From Frigidibacter sp. SD6-1 (GTDB lineage Bacteria; Pseudomonadota; Alphaproteobacteria; Rhodobacterales; Rhodobacteraceae), in the NCBI RefSeq assembly GCF_030143255.1, contig NZ_JARJNR010000002.1:1-64000 (forward strand): DNA of 64,000 bases, in the 5' to 3' direction. Positions 35,346 through 46,039 of the stretch are shown piece by piece. Position 1 is the first letter of the stretch. Every line of letters starts with the position of its first letter. Below the pieces are notes generated by a model. That model was not told where the DNA came from. It saw only the letters and a list, made by a program, of their open reading frames with translations, and did not search any database. The translations under genes and the position numbers were made by a program.

Positions 35346-36019
35346 GCGCCCTGCCCGACCTCGCCCCCCTTTGGCTGACCCTGCGCCTCGCGGCGCTGGT
35401 GACGGCGCTTCTTCTTCTTCTCGGCACGCCGCTCGCCTGGTGGCTCGCGCGGAGCCGCGCGCGGCTTGTGCCGCTGGTCGAGGCGCTGACCGCCCTGCCG
35501 CTCGTCCTGCCGCCGACGGTGCTGGGTTTCTACCTGCTCCTCGCCTTCAACCCGCAGGCGCCCCTTGGGGCAAGCTGGCTCGCCCTGACCGGCCAGACGC
35601 TGACCTTTTCCTTCGCGGGGCTCGTTCTGGCCTCGCTCCTCTATTCGCTGCCCTTCACCGTCCAGCCCTTGCAGGCCGCCTTCTCCGCGCTCGGGCCTGC
35701 ACCCCTTGAGACCGCCGCGAGCCTCGGTGCCCGGCCGTTCGATGCCTTCCTCACCGTGGCGCTTCCCCTGTCGCTGCGCGGCTACCTGACCGCCGCCGTC
35801 CTGACCTTCGCCCATACTTTGGGCGAATTTGGCGTGGTCCTGATGGTCGGCGGCAATATCCCGGGCGAGACGCGGCTCATTTCCATCGCAATCTATGAAC
35901 AGGTCGAGCGTGCAGATTACCCCGCCGCGCATGCCCTCTCGGCCCTTCTCGTGGCCCTGTCCTTCGCCGTGCTTCTGGCCCTCTACGCGGTCAACCGCCG
36001 CGCCGGGCGCCCGGCATGA
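35342..36019 (+). CDS. modB: Molybdate ABC transporter, permease
   Basis: This 225-residue inner-membrane permease has five to six helices and the coupling-helix (EAA) segment ETAASLGARPFDAFLTVALPLS. Other ModB hallmarks are LPLVLPPTVLGFYLLLAF and FAHTLGEFGVVLMVGGNIPG. The ATG overlaps the modA stop (ATGA) and its stop overlaps modC, so the three genes are coupled. Confidence 0.94.
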   Translation: MSALPDLAPLWLTLRLAALVTALLLLLGTPLAWWLARSRARLVPLVEALTALPLVLPPTVLGFYLLLAFNPQAPLGASWLALTGQTLTFSFAGLVLASLLYSLPFTVQPLQAAFSALGPAPLETAASLGARPFDAFLTVALPLSLRGYLTAAVLTFAHTLGEFGVVLMVGGNIPGETRLISIAIYEQVERADYPAAHALSALLVALSFAVLLALYAVNRRAGRPA

Positions 36020-37083
36020 CCGGGCTCGACCTGGCCTTCCGCCTGCCGCACGGGCCCCGGGGGATCGAGATCGACCTCACCCTGCCCGCCACAGGCCTCA
36101 CCGCGATCTTCGGGCCCTCCGGCGCGGGCAAGAGCTCGATCCTGCGCGCGATCGCCGGGTTCGAGCGCACCGGCGGCCTGATCCGCTTCGGTGAGGAGAC
36201 ATGGGAAGACGGGCGCCGCTTCACCCCGCCCCACCGGCGCCGCATCGGCATGGTCTTTCAGTCCCCGCGCCTCTTCGACCACCTCGACGTGGCGGGCAAC
36301 CTCGCCTATGCCGCCCGGCGCGCCGGATGCCTGCAGGACCTGAGACCCACCGCCGAGGCGTTCGGGCTAACCCCGCTCCTCTCCCGCCGTCCCGCGACGC
36401 TTTCGGGCGGCGAGGCGCAGCGCGTGGCGCTCGTGCGCACACTCCTCTCCCGCCCGCGCCTTCTTCTGATGGACGAACCGCTGTCGGCCCTCGACGCCGC
36501 AAGCCGCGCCGCGATCCTGCCGCTGATCGAACGGTTGCGCGACGAGGCGCGCCTGCCGATCCTCTATGTCAGCCATTCGCTTGCCGAGGTGGCCCGTCTC
36601 GCCACCCGCACCGTAGCACTTGCCGAAGGCCGGGTGCGGGCCCAAGGCGCCACCGCCGAGGTCCTGGCCGATCCACGCGCCGCCCCCGCCTTCGGCAGCG
36701 AGGAACCGGGCAGCCTGATCGAGGCCCGCTATGCGGGCGCGGAACCGCAAGGCCTCTGCCGCCTTTCCCTCTCCGACGGAAGCCTGATCCTGCCCGCTCT
36801 GACCCCCGAGCCCGCCCCGGGCGAAATCTTGCGGCTCATGATCCGCGCCCGCGACGTGATGATCGCGACCGTGCCGCCCATGGGCCTCAGCGCGCTGAAC
36901 ATCCTGCCCGCCCGGGTCGTTTCCCTGACCGATCTCGATCCGGCCACCGTCGATGTCCATCTGACGGCGGCTGGCGCCGCGCTCCGCGCTCGCCTCACCC
37001 GCCGCTCGGTCGAAGGGCTCGGTCTCGCGCCCGGCGCGCCCTGCCATGCAATCGTGAAATCCGTGGCTCTCGCGCGCGACTGA
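36016..37083 (+). CDS. modC: Molybdate ABC transporter, ATP-binding protein
   Basis: This 355-residue ATPase energises ModB. Walker A is GPSGAGKSS (33-41), the Q loop is VFQSPRLFDHL, the signature is LSGGEAQRVALVRTLLSRP, Walker B is LLLMDEPLSALD, and the switch His is in YVSHSLAEVARLA. The C-terminal part (about 285-355) is a MOP/TOBE domain (LSALNILPARVVSLT), which binds molybdate and can give trans-inhibition. It ends the operon. Confidence 0.95.
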   Translation: MTGLDLAFRLPHGPRGIEIDLTLPATGLTAIFGPSGAGKSSILRAIAGFERTGGLIRFGEETWEDGRRFTPPHRRRIGMVFQSPRLFDHLDVAGNLAYAARRAGCLQDLRPTAEAFGLTPLLSRRPATLSGGEAQRVALVRTLLSRPRLLLMDEPLSALDAASRAAILPLIERLRDEARLPILYVSHSLAEVARLATRTVALAEGRVRAQGATAEVLADPRAAPAFGSEEPGSLIEARYAGAEPQGLCRLSLSDGSLILPALTPEPAPGEILRLMIRARDVMIATVPPMGLSALNILPARVVSLTDLDPATVDVHLTAAGAALRARLTRRSVEGLGLAPGAPCHAIVKSVALARD

Positions 37084-37156
37084 CGGTCTGCCCGGGGCCC
37101 GAGAGGGACAGAGCGAAGAGAGCACGCAGGGCTCGATGAGCGGCCCGGCCGCGGGC

Positions 37157-37882
37157 TCAGGGCAGGAACTGCCCCAGCGCCTGCCAGTAGGTCAGGCTGC
37201 GGTCGAACCGGCCATTGGCAAGGAATGCCTCGACCTGGGCTATCACCAGGGGATTGTTCATCATGAACGTGTGGGTCACCGGCAGCACGATATGATCGTT
37301 CATCCCCCGGACCTTCGTCGCCTCGACCGAGACCTTGCCGTCATCCGCCCCCCCGATCACATAGGAATAGACCGGGTTGAGCGACCGGTCGCCCGCGATC
37401 ACCCCCAGATCGAAGCGCGCCATGCCAAGCCGGTTCGGCACGCTCGCGGGATCGGTCCCAAGTTCCAGCCCCGCCGGGCCGTTCACCCAGTCGAAAAGCG
37501 TGAGCCCACCGAAGGCATCTACCAGTTCCGACCCTTTGTTGGGCGGCGCGAGCATCACCACGCGGCCCATATGCTTCGGCCGGTGATCCACCAGCCAGGC
37601 GCGGGCAAGAATGCCGCCCATCGAATGGGTCACGAAATCCACCCGTTCCTCGCCGCAGGCGGCAACGGCGGGCGTCACGTAGAAGCGCACCAGATCCTCG
37701 ATCGGCGCCTCGGTCGAGGGATAGGCGGAATTCACCACCCGGTAGCCCTGCTCCTCCAGCGCCCGCTCCATGATCCTCAGCGAGGCATCGGTGCGCGCCA
37801 GCCCATGCAGCAGAACCACGCAATCGGCCCGCGCCACGGGCGCGGCAAGAAGCAGGAACAACAGGATCAGGGCACGGAACAT
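37157..37882 (-). CDS. Secreted alpha/beta-hydrolase (lipase/acyltransferase-like)
   Basis: The 241-residue product has a signal peptide ([16 protein letters not shown]) and a lipase-type alpha/beta-hydrolase domain: [18 protein letters not shown] (oxyanion loop), the nucleophile elbow [15 protein letters not shown], a likely acid in the [15 protein letters not shown] stretch, and His in [10 protein letters not shown]. The substrate is unknown; triacylglycerol lipase or an esterase are possible. It stands alone, convergent with modC. Confidence 0.85.
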   Translation of the reverse strand: MFRALILLFLLLAAPVARADCVVLLHGLARTDASLRIMERALEEQGYRVVNSAYPSTEAPIEDLVRFYVTPAVAACGEERVDFVTHSMGGILARAWLVDHRPKHMGRVVMLAPPNKGSELVDAFGGLTLFDWVNGPAGLELGTDPASVPNRLGMARFDLGVIAGDRSLNPVYSYVIGGADDGKVSVEATKVRGMNDHIVLPVTHTFMMNNPLVIAQVEAFLANGRFDRSLTYWQALGQFLP

Positions 37883-37971
37883 GGCCCTGAAATAATCTCC
37901 CCGCGCGCCGCGCGCCAGCCTTTCGCACCACGCCCTTGCGTCACCGGCGGCCGACAGGCACTCTCCCGCCC

Positions 37972-38424
37972 ATGAAGCACCGCTCGCCCCGCCTCGCCGT
38001 CCGCGCCATCCTCGTGCAGGAGCAGAGACTCCTCCTCGTCAACGCCTATCCCGGTACCCGGTCGGACCTCTGGTGCGCCCCGGGCGGCGGGGTCGAGCCC
38101 GGCCTGTCCTTGCCTGACAACCTGCGTCGCGAGCTGCACGAGGAATGCGGCATCGAGGTCGCGGTCGGTCCGCTCGCGCTCGTGAACGAATTCCACGATC
38201 CGAAATCGGGCTTCCACCAGGTCGACCTCTTCTTCCGCTGCAGCTTCGCGGGCGCGGGCCTGCCGACCGGCTGGCGCGATCCCGAAGGGGTCGTCTCGCG
38301 CCGGCGCTTCTTCGAACGGCAAGAACTGGCCGGGATAAGGCTGAAGCCCGACAGCCTCGCTGCAATCGCCTTTTCCGAAGGCACCGCCGCCCACTACGAC
38401 CCGCTCGAGGAAATCGTGCCATGA
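37972..38424 (+). CDS. NUDIX hydrolase
   Basis: This 150-residue protein has the NUDIX box [18 protein letters not shown] followed by HEECGIEV, which binds the metal and catalyses hydrolysis of nucleoside diphosphates linked to another group. The exact substrate is not clear from sequence. The start at 37972 begins the domain. It is the first of three overlapping genes (NUDIX, Gre-like, GNAT), overlapping the next by 4 bp. Confidence 0.88.
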   Translation: MKHRSPRLAVRAILVQEQRLLLVNAYPGTRSDLWCAPGGGVEPGLSLPDNLRRELHEECGIEVAVGPLALVNEFHDPKSGFHQVDLFFRCSFAGAGLPTGWRDPEGVVSRRRFFERQELAGIRLKPDSLAAIAFSEGTAAHYDPLEEIVP

Positions 38425-38915
38425 GCCGCGCCTTCGTGAAGGAGGACGGGCCGGACACTGAACCCCTCCCCGACCTGCCTCTCTCGCCGCATCCGAATTA
38501 CGTGACCCCGCGCGGGCTGGCCGCGCTGCACAGACGCCTCGCCGAAACCCAGGCCGCCCTCGCCGCCCTGAAGGCCCGCCCCGACCGGCTCGACCGCCTG
38601 CCCGAACGCGCCGCCGAACGCGACATCCGCTACCTCACGGCCCGCCTCGCCAGCGCGATCCCCACCCCGCCGCCCGCAGCGCCCGGCGAAGCCGCCTTCG
38701 CCACGCGCGTTACGGTCGCCGACGACGAGGGCCGGGAAAGCAGCTACGAAATCACCGGCGAGGACGAGGCCGACGCGAGCCTCGGCCGCATCGCCCCGCA
38801 ATCCCCCCTCGCCCGCGCGCTCATCGGCGCGCGGGTGGGCGAGCTTGTCACCTGGCGCCGCCCGGCAGGCGCGACCCAGCTCGAGGTCGTGAAGATCGAG
38901 CCCCTGCCATGTTGA
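38421..38915 (+). CDS. GreA/GreB-family protein with shortened coiled coil
   Basis: The 164-residue product ends in the Gre C-terminal domain (FATRVTVADDEGRESSYEITGEDEADA, then GRIAPQSPLARALIGARVGELVTWRRPAG), which binds RNA polymerase near the secondary channel. The N-terminal coiled coil is short and lacks the acidic GDLSENAEY-type tip that triggers transcript cleavage in GreA. It may therefore compete for the channel without cleavage activity, like Rnk- or Gfh-type factors. It starts inside the NUDIX gene end (ATGA) and overlaps the GNAT gene. Confidence 0.82.
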   Translation: MSRAFVKEDGPDTEPLPDLPLSPHPNYVTPRGLAALHRRLAETQAALAALKARPDRLDRLPERAAERDIRYLTARLASAIPTPPPAAPGEAAFATRVTVADDEGRESSYEITGEDEADASLGRIAPQSPLARALIGARVGELVTWRRPAGATQLEVVKIEPLPC

Positions 38916-39400
38916 TCCGCCCACTCGACCCTGTGACCGACCGCGTGCGCGTCGATCGCTTCTTCCTCGACGCGGCGGATTATGTCCGCCTCGAACGCGG
39001 CGCCGATCCCGACACCGAGGTGACAGAAGAATATTTCACGGACCACCCGCCCGGCACCGACCCCGCCACCAGCTACCGCGTCGGCCTCTTCGAGCAGGAC
39101 CAGCTCGCGGGCCTCGCCGACCTCGCCTTCGGCTATCCCGAAGCCACCGATGCCTTCCTCGGCCTGATGATGTTCACCCCCGCCGCGCGTGGCCGCGGCC
39201 TCGGGCAAGCCTTCCTCCGCCATCTCGAGACCGAGGCGCGCCGCCGGGGCGCCACGCAGATCTACATAGCGGTCCTCGACGCCAATCCGCGCGGCCGCGC
39301 CTTCTGGGAGCGTGAAGGCTTCCGCCTGGCGCTCGCCAACCGCCCCGTCACGCTCGGCCGGAAAACCCAGATCGCCCACCGGATGGTGAAACAGCTCTGA
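38909..39400 (+). CDS. GNAT-family N-acetyltransferase
   Basis: This 163-residue protein has the acetyl-CoA-binding core FLGLMMFTPAARGRGLGQAFLRHLE with the RGRGLG pyrophosphate loop, and NPRGRAFWEREGFR near the end. GNAT enzymes acetylate amines or protein N-termini; the acceptor cannot be read here. It overlaps the Gre-like gene by 7 bp and closes the three-gene operon. Confidence 0.88.
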   Translation: MLIRPLDPVTDRVRVDRFFLDAADYVRLERGADPDTEVTEEYFTDHPPGTDPATSYRVGLFEQDQLAGLADLAFGYPEATDAFLGLMMFTPAARGRGLGQAFLRHLETEARRRGATQIYIAVLDANPRGRAFWEREGFRLALANRPVTLGRKTQIAHRMVKQL

Positions 39401-39403
39401 CCG

Positions 39404-39440
39404 CTTTCATCTTGGCCCAAATACCTCCGCCGGAGGCACC
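39404..39440 (-). repeat. GGTATTTGG intergenic repeat, copy C
   Basis: Read on the minus strand it gives CGGAGGTATTTGGGCCAAGATGAAAG preceded by a short CCTCCG/CGGAGG hairpin; the core GGTATTTGG is related to GGATATTTG of copies A and B. It follows the GNAT gene. The remaining bases to 39742 show no gene that I can support. Confidence 0.65.
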
Positions 39441-39742
39441 CGAGCCGCCCCGGCCCCTGTCGGGGCGGCGAGAGATGTCCTGACCCCGCGCCTTGCGCGC
39501 GGGGTCTCCGCCGGATCAGACGGCTCCGCCGCGCACCGGTGGGGAAGTAGGCGCCCCCCAAGCACCGGACGCGCGGCCGCCGCACGCTCCGACGCACCGG
39601 GGTCAGGCGGCCGAGCATGGCCGCCCCGGCGCCAGCCACACCGCGGCGAAGGCGGGCAGGGTCAGCGACGTGAGCCGGAAAGGCAGAGGGCCCGGACGCT
39701 GGGCGCCCGCCCTTCCAGGAGGAAGCAGGAGTTTGCCGCCAA

Positions 39743-39810
39743 CCGGATTTCGGCACGAAATCCGGCCGGACCCTTCGGAAGGGTCCGGCGCGAAATCTTT
39801 GAAGATTTCG
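39743..39810. repeat. Three tandem perfect hairpins downstream of groL
   Basis: Arms CCGGATTTCG/CGAAATCCGG (39743-39765), CCGGACCCTT/AAGGGTCCGG (39766-39788) and CGAAATCTT/AAGATTTCG (39791-39810) follow each other almost without gap. They lie in the 490-bp region between the convergent GNAT and groL genes. The CGAAATC core links them to the pair at 10880-10926. Confidence 0.8.
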
Positions 39811-39833
39811 GACAGGCCCGACGCAGCGGTCCG

Positions 39834-39863
39834 GAACGAAAAAGGGCGGCCCGAAGGCCGCCC
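39834..39863 (-). terminator. Intrinsic terminator of the groESL operon
   Basis: On the minus strand an 8-bp stem GGGCGGCC/GGCCGCCC with a TTCG loop is followed by TTTTTCGTTC. It lies about 30 bp after the groL stop. Confidence 0.8.
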
Positions 39864-39889
39864 TCTGGGTCCGTCGACCGGAGCGATGA

Positions 39890-41569
<1,680 letters not shown>

Positions 41570-41575
41570 TCAGTC

Positions 41576-41863
41576 TCAGGCGATGACGCCGAGAATGTCC
41601 GATTCCTTCATGATCAGCAGTTCTTCGCCGTTCAGCGTGACTTCGGTGCCCGACCATTTGCCAAAGAGGATGCGGTCGCCCGCCTTCACCGACATCGGGA
41701 TCAGCTCGCCCGAATCCTTGCGCGCGCCCTCGCCCACGGCGACAACCTCGCCCTCGGCCGGCTTTTCCTTGGCGCTGTCGGGGATGATCAGCCCGCCCTT
41801 GGTCTTGTCCTCGGACTGGATGCGCTTGACGACAACGCGGTCATGCAGCGGTTTGAAAGCCAT
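41576..41863 (-). CDS. groS: Co-chaperonin GroES
   Basis: This 95-residue protein caps the GroEL chamber. It begins [20 protein letters not shown], has the mobile-loop part [18 protein letters not shown], and ends ESDILGVIA. It is the first gene of the groESL operon; the CIRCE operator lies 40 bp upstream. Confidence 0.98.
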   Translation of the reverse strand: MAFKPLHDRVVVKRIQSEDKTKGGLIIPDSAKEKPAEGEVVAVGEGARKDSGELIPMSVKAGDRILFGKWSGTEVTLNGEELLIMKESDILGVIA

Positions 41864-41902
41864 CTGGTAACACTCCCTTGGGTTTCCAGGTTCAAATGAG
41901 AA

Positions 41903-41929
41903 TTAGCACTCATGTTGGCTGAGTGCTAA
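41903..41929. promoter_or_regulatory. CIRCE operator of groESL
   Basis: TTAGCACTC and GAGTGCTAA are separated by nine bases, the exact CIRCE consensus. HrcA binds it and represses groESL until heat or misfolded protein occupies GroEL. hrcA is not in the window. Confidence 0.97.
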
Positions 41930-42005
41930 CGCGCCGTAGTTAGGCGTCACGCGGGCGTGAGTCAACGGCATTCGCCCGGAAAATTTTCGGGATGGGATCT
42001 GCCGC

Positions 42006-42221
42006 TCAGGGCTTGATGGCGCCGCGCAGGCCGATCCCGACAAGACCGGCATTGATCAGGAGGTAGGGGGAGGTGTTGCCAAAGGTGGTGCTGACCGCCT
42101 TCGCCCAGTCGCTCAGGTGGTGAACAGGTTCGAAGGCGATGAAAAGCCCGGCGATGACCGGCGCGGCCGAGGCCAGCCAGGTGAGCGAGGTGGGCTTGAA
42201 GTAGCGGGGTCTCTGCGCCAT
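42006..42221 (-). CDS. Small two-helix membrane protein
   Basis: The 71-residue product has two hydrophobic segments (LTWLASAAPVIAGLFIAF and YLLINAGLVGIGLRGAI) joined by a polar loop with HHLSDWAKAV. GGAGG six bases before the ATG supports translation. I do not recognise a family. It lies between groESL and a divergent TraB/GumN gene. Confidence 0.65.
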   Translation of the reverse strand: MAQRPRYFKPTSLTWLASAAPVIAGLFIAFEPVHHLSDWAKAVSTTFGNTSPYLLINAGLVGIGLRGAIKP

Positions 42222-42364
42222 CGGGTCCTCCGGTATCGCCCCATCTGATCACCGGACCGTTGCCCGCGGGTGAAGGCGCCGAACGCCCGACCGTTGGCGT
42301 TCGCACTGGTCATCCCCCGGAACCCGTGGCAGTCTCGCCCGACCCCCGAACCGCAAGGCCCTTC

Positions 42365-43363
42365 ATGCTCCGTTCCCTCCTCGCCGCCTTCTCGCTTCTC
42401 CTCGCGCCCGCAGCCGCCAGCGCCGCCGCGCTCACCTGCGCGGGCCAGGACCTGATCGCCGCCCTGCCGCCGGACGACCGCGCGGAACTGGATGGGGCCA
42501 CCGCCAGCGCCCCCTATCCCACCGGCAACCACTGGCGCGCCACGAAGGCCGACAGCGTGATCGACGTGATCGGCACCATGCATGTCCACGATCCGCGCAT
42601 GGATGCCCCCGTCCAGCGCCTTCTGCCGCTGATCCGTGCCGCCGATGCCATCTATCTGGAAGCCACCGACAAGGAGATGGCGGAAATCGAGTCCGCGATG
42701 GCCACCCGCCCCGACCTGATGGTCTCGACCGGCCCCACCCTGCCCGAACGGCTGAGCGAGCCCGACTGGCAGGCGCTGTCCGCCGCCATGACCGAACGCG
42801 GCATTCCCCCCTTCATGGCCGCGAAGATGCAGCCCTGGTATGTCTCTGTCCTTCTGTCGATGCCGCCCTGCGCCATGGGCGCCTTGGCGAACGGAGCCGA
42901 CGGGCTCGACCATCTGATCGGCGAGGCGGCGAAGGCCGAAGGCAAGCCCCTTCACGCGCTCGAGCCCTATGACACGATCTTCAGGATCTTCAGCTCGATC
43001 CCGCCCGAGGAACAGATCGACATGCTGCGCACCGCCCTGCCGACCGCGAACCAGTCCGAGGACATGCTGCGCACCATGATGGAAAGCTATTTCCGCGAGG
43101 ACCATCGCCAGATCATGCAATTCGCCCGCCTCGCGGCGATCCGCGCCCTGCCCGATCAGACCGATACCCTGGACCGGGAGTTCACCGAGATGGAGGAAGC
43201 GCTGCTCTATGGCCGCAACCGCGCCTGGATCGAGGTCCTGCGCGAGGCCGCACCCGGCAAGACACTGGTCGTCGCGGTCGGCGCGGGGCATCTGTCCGGC
43301 GAGGACGGGCTGCTGAAGCTTCTGGAGCGCGAGGGCTACAGCCTCGAACGCCGCCCGTTCTAG
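42365..43363 (+). CDS. TraB/GumN family protein
   Basis: This 332-residue protein has a signal peptide (LLAAFSLLLAPAAASA) and the TraB/GumN (Tiki-like) domain, seen in VIGTMHVHDPRMDAPVQRL, IYLEATDKEMAEIE, and the C-terminal VVAVGAGHLSGEDGLLKLLEREGY. The conserved His in GTMHVHD and GAGHL resemble the metal site of Tiki proteases. The bacterial role is unknown; some members are linked to polysaccharide production. It stands alone. Confidence 0.88.
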   Translation: MLRSLLAAFSLLLAPAAASAAALTCAGQDLIAALPPDDRAELDGATASAPYPTGNHWRATKADSVIDVIGTMHVHDPRMDAPVQRLLPLIRAADAIYLEATDKEMAEIESAMATRPDLMVSTGPTLPERLSEPDWQALSAAMTERGIPPFMAAKMQPWYVSVLLSMPPCAMGALANGADGLDHLIGEAAKAEGKPLHALEPYDTIFRIFSSIPPEEQIDMLRTALPTANQSEDMLRTMMESYFREDHRQIMQFARLAAIRALPDQTDTLDREFTEMEEALLYGRNRAWIEVLREAAPGKTLVVAVGAGHLSGEDGLLKLLEREGYSLERRPF

Positions 43364-43403
43364 CGGGAAGCGGCCCGGGCCTTGCCGCCCGGACCGCCCC
43401 CTG

Positions 43404-43592
43404 TCAGCCGCGCGGTCCACTGGCCTTGCCGGGCAGGAACCTTGGCTTCAGCCGGGGGGCGCCCTTCGCCGCGCGTCCGGTCTTTCCGCCCAATGCGGAT
43501 TTCAGATCAAAGCGCGTCGTCGCGGGCGGATTGGACAAGCGCTTTCCTAGGCCAACCGCCGTCAGCGGTGGCATCTTGGTCTTTTTCGGCAT
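43404..43592 (-). CDS. Small basic protein, hypothetical
   Basis: A 62-codon frame with GAGG about 9 bases before the ATG encodes a Lys/Arg/Gly/Pro-rich protein (KKTKMPPLTAVGLGKRL, GGKTGRAAKGAPRLKPRF). No family is recognised. Composition could reflect GC-rich chance, but the ribosome-binding site and free intergenic position make it worth listing. Confidence 0.35.
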   Translation of the reverse strand: MPKKTKMPPLTAVGLGKRLSNPPATTRFDLKSALGGKTGRAAKGAPRLKPRFLPGKASGPRG

Positions 43593-44058
43593 TCATGTGC
43601 CTCATGTGGAAAATGGCAGACTGGCCTGCGACAGCAGGCCGCGACCGGCCCGAAGGCTCAGGCGGAAAGATCCATTCTCGGGGCACTCCTCATGATCGCT
43701 GTTGGTGCGGCGGCGCATCCGGCGCCGCCCGGCTCACACCCGCAAGGGGATCAGCGCTTCAGGTCCATGTCACGACACGCCTCATGAGAGGCCGTGATCG
43801 TCAGGCGACTGGCGACGAAAGTCAAGTGGCGGACAGAAACGAGACAGGACGGCACGGCATCATGGCGGGTCCGCCCACCGGACCGGGATGGCCTCGGCCC
43901 CGGGCAGTATGCGCGCACCGCCCTGCCACTTACTAGAAAACATCTTACACCACTCACAGGTCCAGCAGAACTGTCCCTGTCGTCATTTGACCATACGGCA
44001 GGCATGAGTCAACAATTTCGCACAGCATAGGCGATTTTTCGCACATCCCCATGGCGCC
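43593..44058. other. Long intergenic stretch without recognised gene
   Basis: These 466 bases between the small basic protein and the pyrophosphatase promoter contain only short frames without convincing ribosome-binding sites. The part around 43931-44040 is less GC-rich than the flanks. No RNA gene or IS end was recognised. Confidence 0.5.
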
Positions 44059-44087
44059 GTGACAACAGGCGCGAAGCTGCCTATAAG
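44059..44087 (+). promoter_or_regulatory. Sigma-70-type promoter of the pyrophosphatase gene
   Basis: GTGACA (44059-44064) and TATAAG (44082-44087) are 17 bases apart. Transcription would begin near 44094, giving a short leader of about 24 bases before the ATG at 44118. Confidence 0.6.
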
Positions 44088-44117
44088 GCGGCCGATTTCC
44101 CATGAACGGACCCAGCC

Positions 44118-45038
44118 ATGACCACCCTCGTTTTCGGCCACAAGTCGCCCGACACCGATTCCACCGGCTCGCCCATCATCTGGGCCTGGTATCTCTCTGA
44201 GATGAAAGGCACCCCGGCCAAACCCGTCCTCCTCGGCGAACCCAACACCGAAGCCGCATTCATGCTGAAGCATTGGGGGCTCGAGAAACCCGCGATCATC
44301 TCGGATGTCTCCGAAGGCGACAGCGTCGTCATCGTTGACACCAACAACCCCGCCGAACTGCCGCCCTCGGTCAACGACGCGAAGATTGAGGGCATCATCG
44401 ACCACCACATGCTGGTGGGCGGCCTGAAGACGCGCAGCCCGATCGACATCACCATCCGCCCGCTGGCCTGCACCGCGACGATCATGCACGACCTGATCGG
44501 CCCCGACCTTGCGAAGGCCCCGAAGGCGATCAAGGGCGCGATGCTCTCCTGCATCCTCTCCGATACGCTGGAATTCCGTTCGCCCACCACGACCGCGCAT
44601 GACAAGGCCGTGGCCGAGACACTCGCGGCCGACCTCGGCGTGAACATCGCCGATTACGCATCCGAAATGTTCGCCGCCAAATCCGACGTCTCGGCCTTCT
44701 CGGACGCGGAACTCCTGCGAATGGATTCGAAGGAATACAACATCGACGGCAAGGAACTGCGCGTCTCGGTTCTGGAAACCACCTCGCCCAAGGCCGTCCT
44801 CGACCGCAAGGCCTCGCTCATGGCCTCGATGGAGGGCGTCGCGAAAGAAGACGGCGCCGATCAAGTCCTTCTGTTCGTCGTCGATATCCTGAAGGAGGAG
44901 GCGACGCTGCTCGTCCCCAACGACCTCGTCAAGCGCATCGCGGAAGCCTCCTTTGGCGCCAAGGTCTCGGGCGACACCGTCGTTCTGCCGGGCATCATGA
45001 GCCGCAAGAAGCAGATCATCCCGGCGCTGAAGATGTAA
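44118..45038 (+). CDS. ppaC: Manganese-dependent inorganic pyrophosphatase (family II)
   Basis: This 306-residue DHH-family enzyme splits pyrophosphate to phosphate and pulls biosynthetic reactions. Motifs seen: GHKSPDTDSTGSPI (metal ligands), VDTNNPAELP, IIDHHMLVGG (DHH), SCILSDTLEFRSPTTT, and the C-terminal substrate-binding SRKKQIIPAL. Family II enzymes are common in Firmicutes but also known in Rhodobacter relatives; length fits. A good promoter lies upstream. Confidence 0.95.
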   Translation: MTTLVFGHKSPDTDSTGSPIIWAWYLSEMKGTPAKPVLLGEPNTEAAFMLKHWGLEKPAIISDVSEGDSVVIVDTNNPAELPPSVNDAKIEGIIDHHMLVGGLKTRSPIDITIRPLACTATIMHDLIGPDLAKAPKAIKGAMLSCILSDTLEFRSPTTTAHDKAVAETLAADLGVNIADYASEMFAAKSDVSAFSDAELLRMDSKEYNIDGKELRVSVLETTSPKAVLDRKASLMASMEGVAKEDGADQVLLFVVDILKEEATLLVPNDLVKRIAEASFGAKVSGDTVVLPGIMSRKKQIIPALKM

Positions 45039-45045
45039 TCGACCG

Positions 45046-45070
45046 CCGCCGCCCCGCCCCGGGGCGGCGG
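45046..45070 (+). terminator. GC-rich hairpin after ppaC
   Basis: Perfect 10-bp arms CCGCCGCCCC/GGGGCGGCGG around a 5-base loop lie just after the ppaC stop. There is no T-tract, so it may halt transcription weakly or stabilise the 3' end. Confidence 0.4.
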
Positions 45071-45157
45071 CCGATGTGTCGGGACGCTGTCGGGACGGAT
45101 GCCATACGCAAGACCGACGCGTGCCAGACGCCCGTTTCCAGCCCAGGAGCCCGCCCC

Positions 45158-46033
45158 ATGACCCGCATCATCCACTCCCTGGCCGAGGTCTCCGAAGGCT
45201 ATGACGCGCTCTTCTGTGACCTCTGGGGCTGTGTCCATGACGGTATCCGCCCCTTCCCCGCCGCCGTGGACGCCCTGCGCGCCTTCCGCGCCCGCGGCGG
45301 CAAGGTGGTGCTCGTCACCAACTCCCCCCGCCCCCGCGCCTCCGTGGCCGGACAACTCGACCGGATCGGCGTTCCCCGCGACTGCTGGGACACGATCGCC
45401 TCCTCCGGCGACAGCGCCCGCGCAGCGATGTTTCAGGGCGTCGTCGGGCAGAAGGTCTATTTCATCGGCGATGGAGAAACCGACGCCGGCTTCTTCAGCC
45501 CGTTGAAAATCCTGGACAATCCGGTCGAGATCACCAAGGTCCCGCTCAATGAGGCCGAAGGCATCGTCTGCACCGGCCCGTTCGATCCGATGGCCGCCCC
45601 CTCGGTCTACCGCGCCGATTTCCTCTATGCCAGGACCAAGCGCATGAAGCTTCTCTGCGCCAATCCCGACATCGTCGTCGACCGCGGCGAGGTGCGCGAA
45701 TGGTGCGCGGGCGCGCTCGCGCAGCTCTACACCGAGATGGGCGGCGAAAGCCTCTACTTCGGCAAGCCCCATCCGCCGATCTACGACCTCGCCCGCCGCC
45801 GCCTCGCCGCGCTCTGCGATGTCGAGGACCCGCGCATCCTCGCCGTCGGCGACGGCATCGCCACCGACATCCAGGGCGCGATGGGCGAAGGGATCGACGC
45901 GCTCTTCATCACCGGCGGCCTCGCCGCGACCGAATTCGGCGCGGACGTCGAAAACCCCGATTCCGGACTTCTCGGAAGCTGGCTCGACGCCGCCCAGATG
46001 TCGCCCCGCTACGCCATCGGCCGCCTGCGCTGA
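45158..46033 (+). CDS. HAD-superfamily class IIA phosphatase (TIGR01459 type)
   Basis: This 291-residue protein has the class IIA HAD motifs: the nucleophile ALFCDLWGCVHDG (Asp21), motif II VLVTNSPRPRASV, and motif IV ILAVGDGIATDIQGAMGEGIDALFITGG. The DLWGCVHDG form is typical of an alphaproteobacterial group with unknown substrate; relatives of NagD and pyridoxal phosphatase are distant cousins. The ATG at 45158 has GGAG upstream and begins the domain. Confidence 0.88.
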   Translation: MTRIIHSLAEVSEGYDALFCDLWGCVHDGIRPFPAAVDALRAFRARGGKVVLVTNSPRPRASVAGQLDRIGVPRDCWDTIASSGDSARAAMFQGVVGQKVYFIGDGETDAGFFSPLKILDNPVEITKVPLNEAEGIVCTGPFDPMAAPSVYRADFLYARTKRMKLLCANPDIVVDRGEVREWCAGALAQLYTEMGGESLYFGKPHPPIYDLARRRLAALCDVEDPRILAVGDGIATDIQGAMGEGIDALFITGGLAATEFGADVENPDSGLLGSWLDAAQMSPRYAIGRLR

Positions 46034-46039
46034 TCCTTC

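Noticed and set aside
34562-36019. 485-codon reading of modB
   Set aside because: The first 260 codons overlap modA out of frame. The ATGA-coupled start at 35342 gives a normal ModB.
42113-43420. Minus-strand open frame of 435 codons
   Set aside because: Antisense to the TraB/GumN gene, which has a signal peptide and family motifs.
43751-44005. 84-codon minus-strand frame
   Set aside because: No ribosome-binding site, no family likeness, and a composition typical of chance frames.
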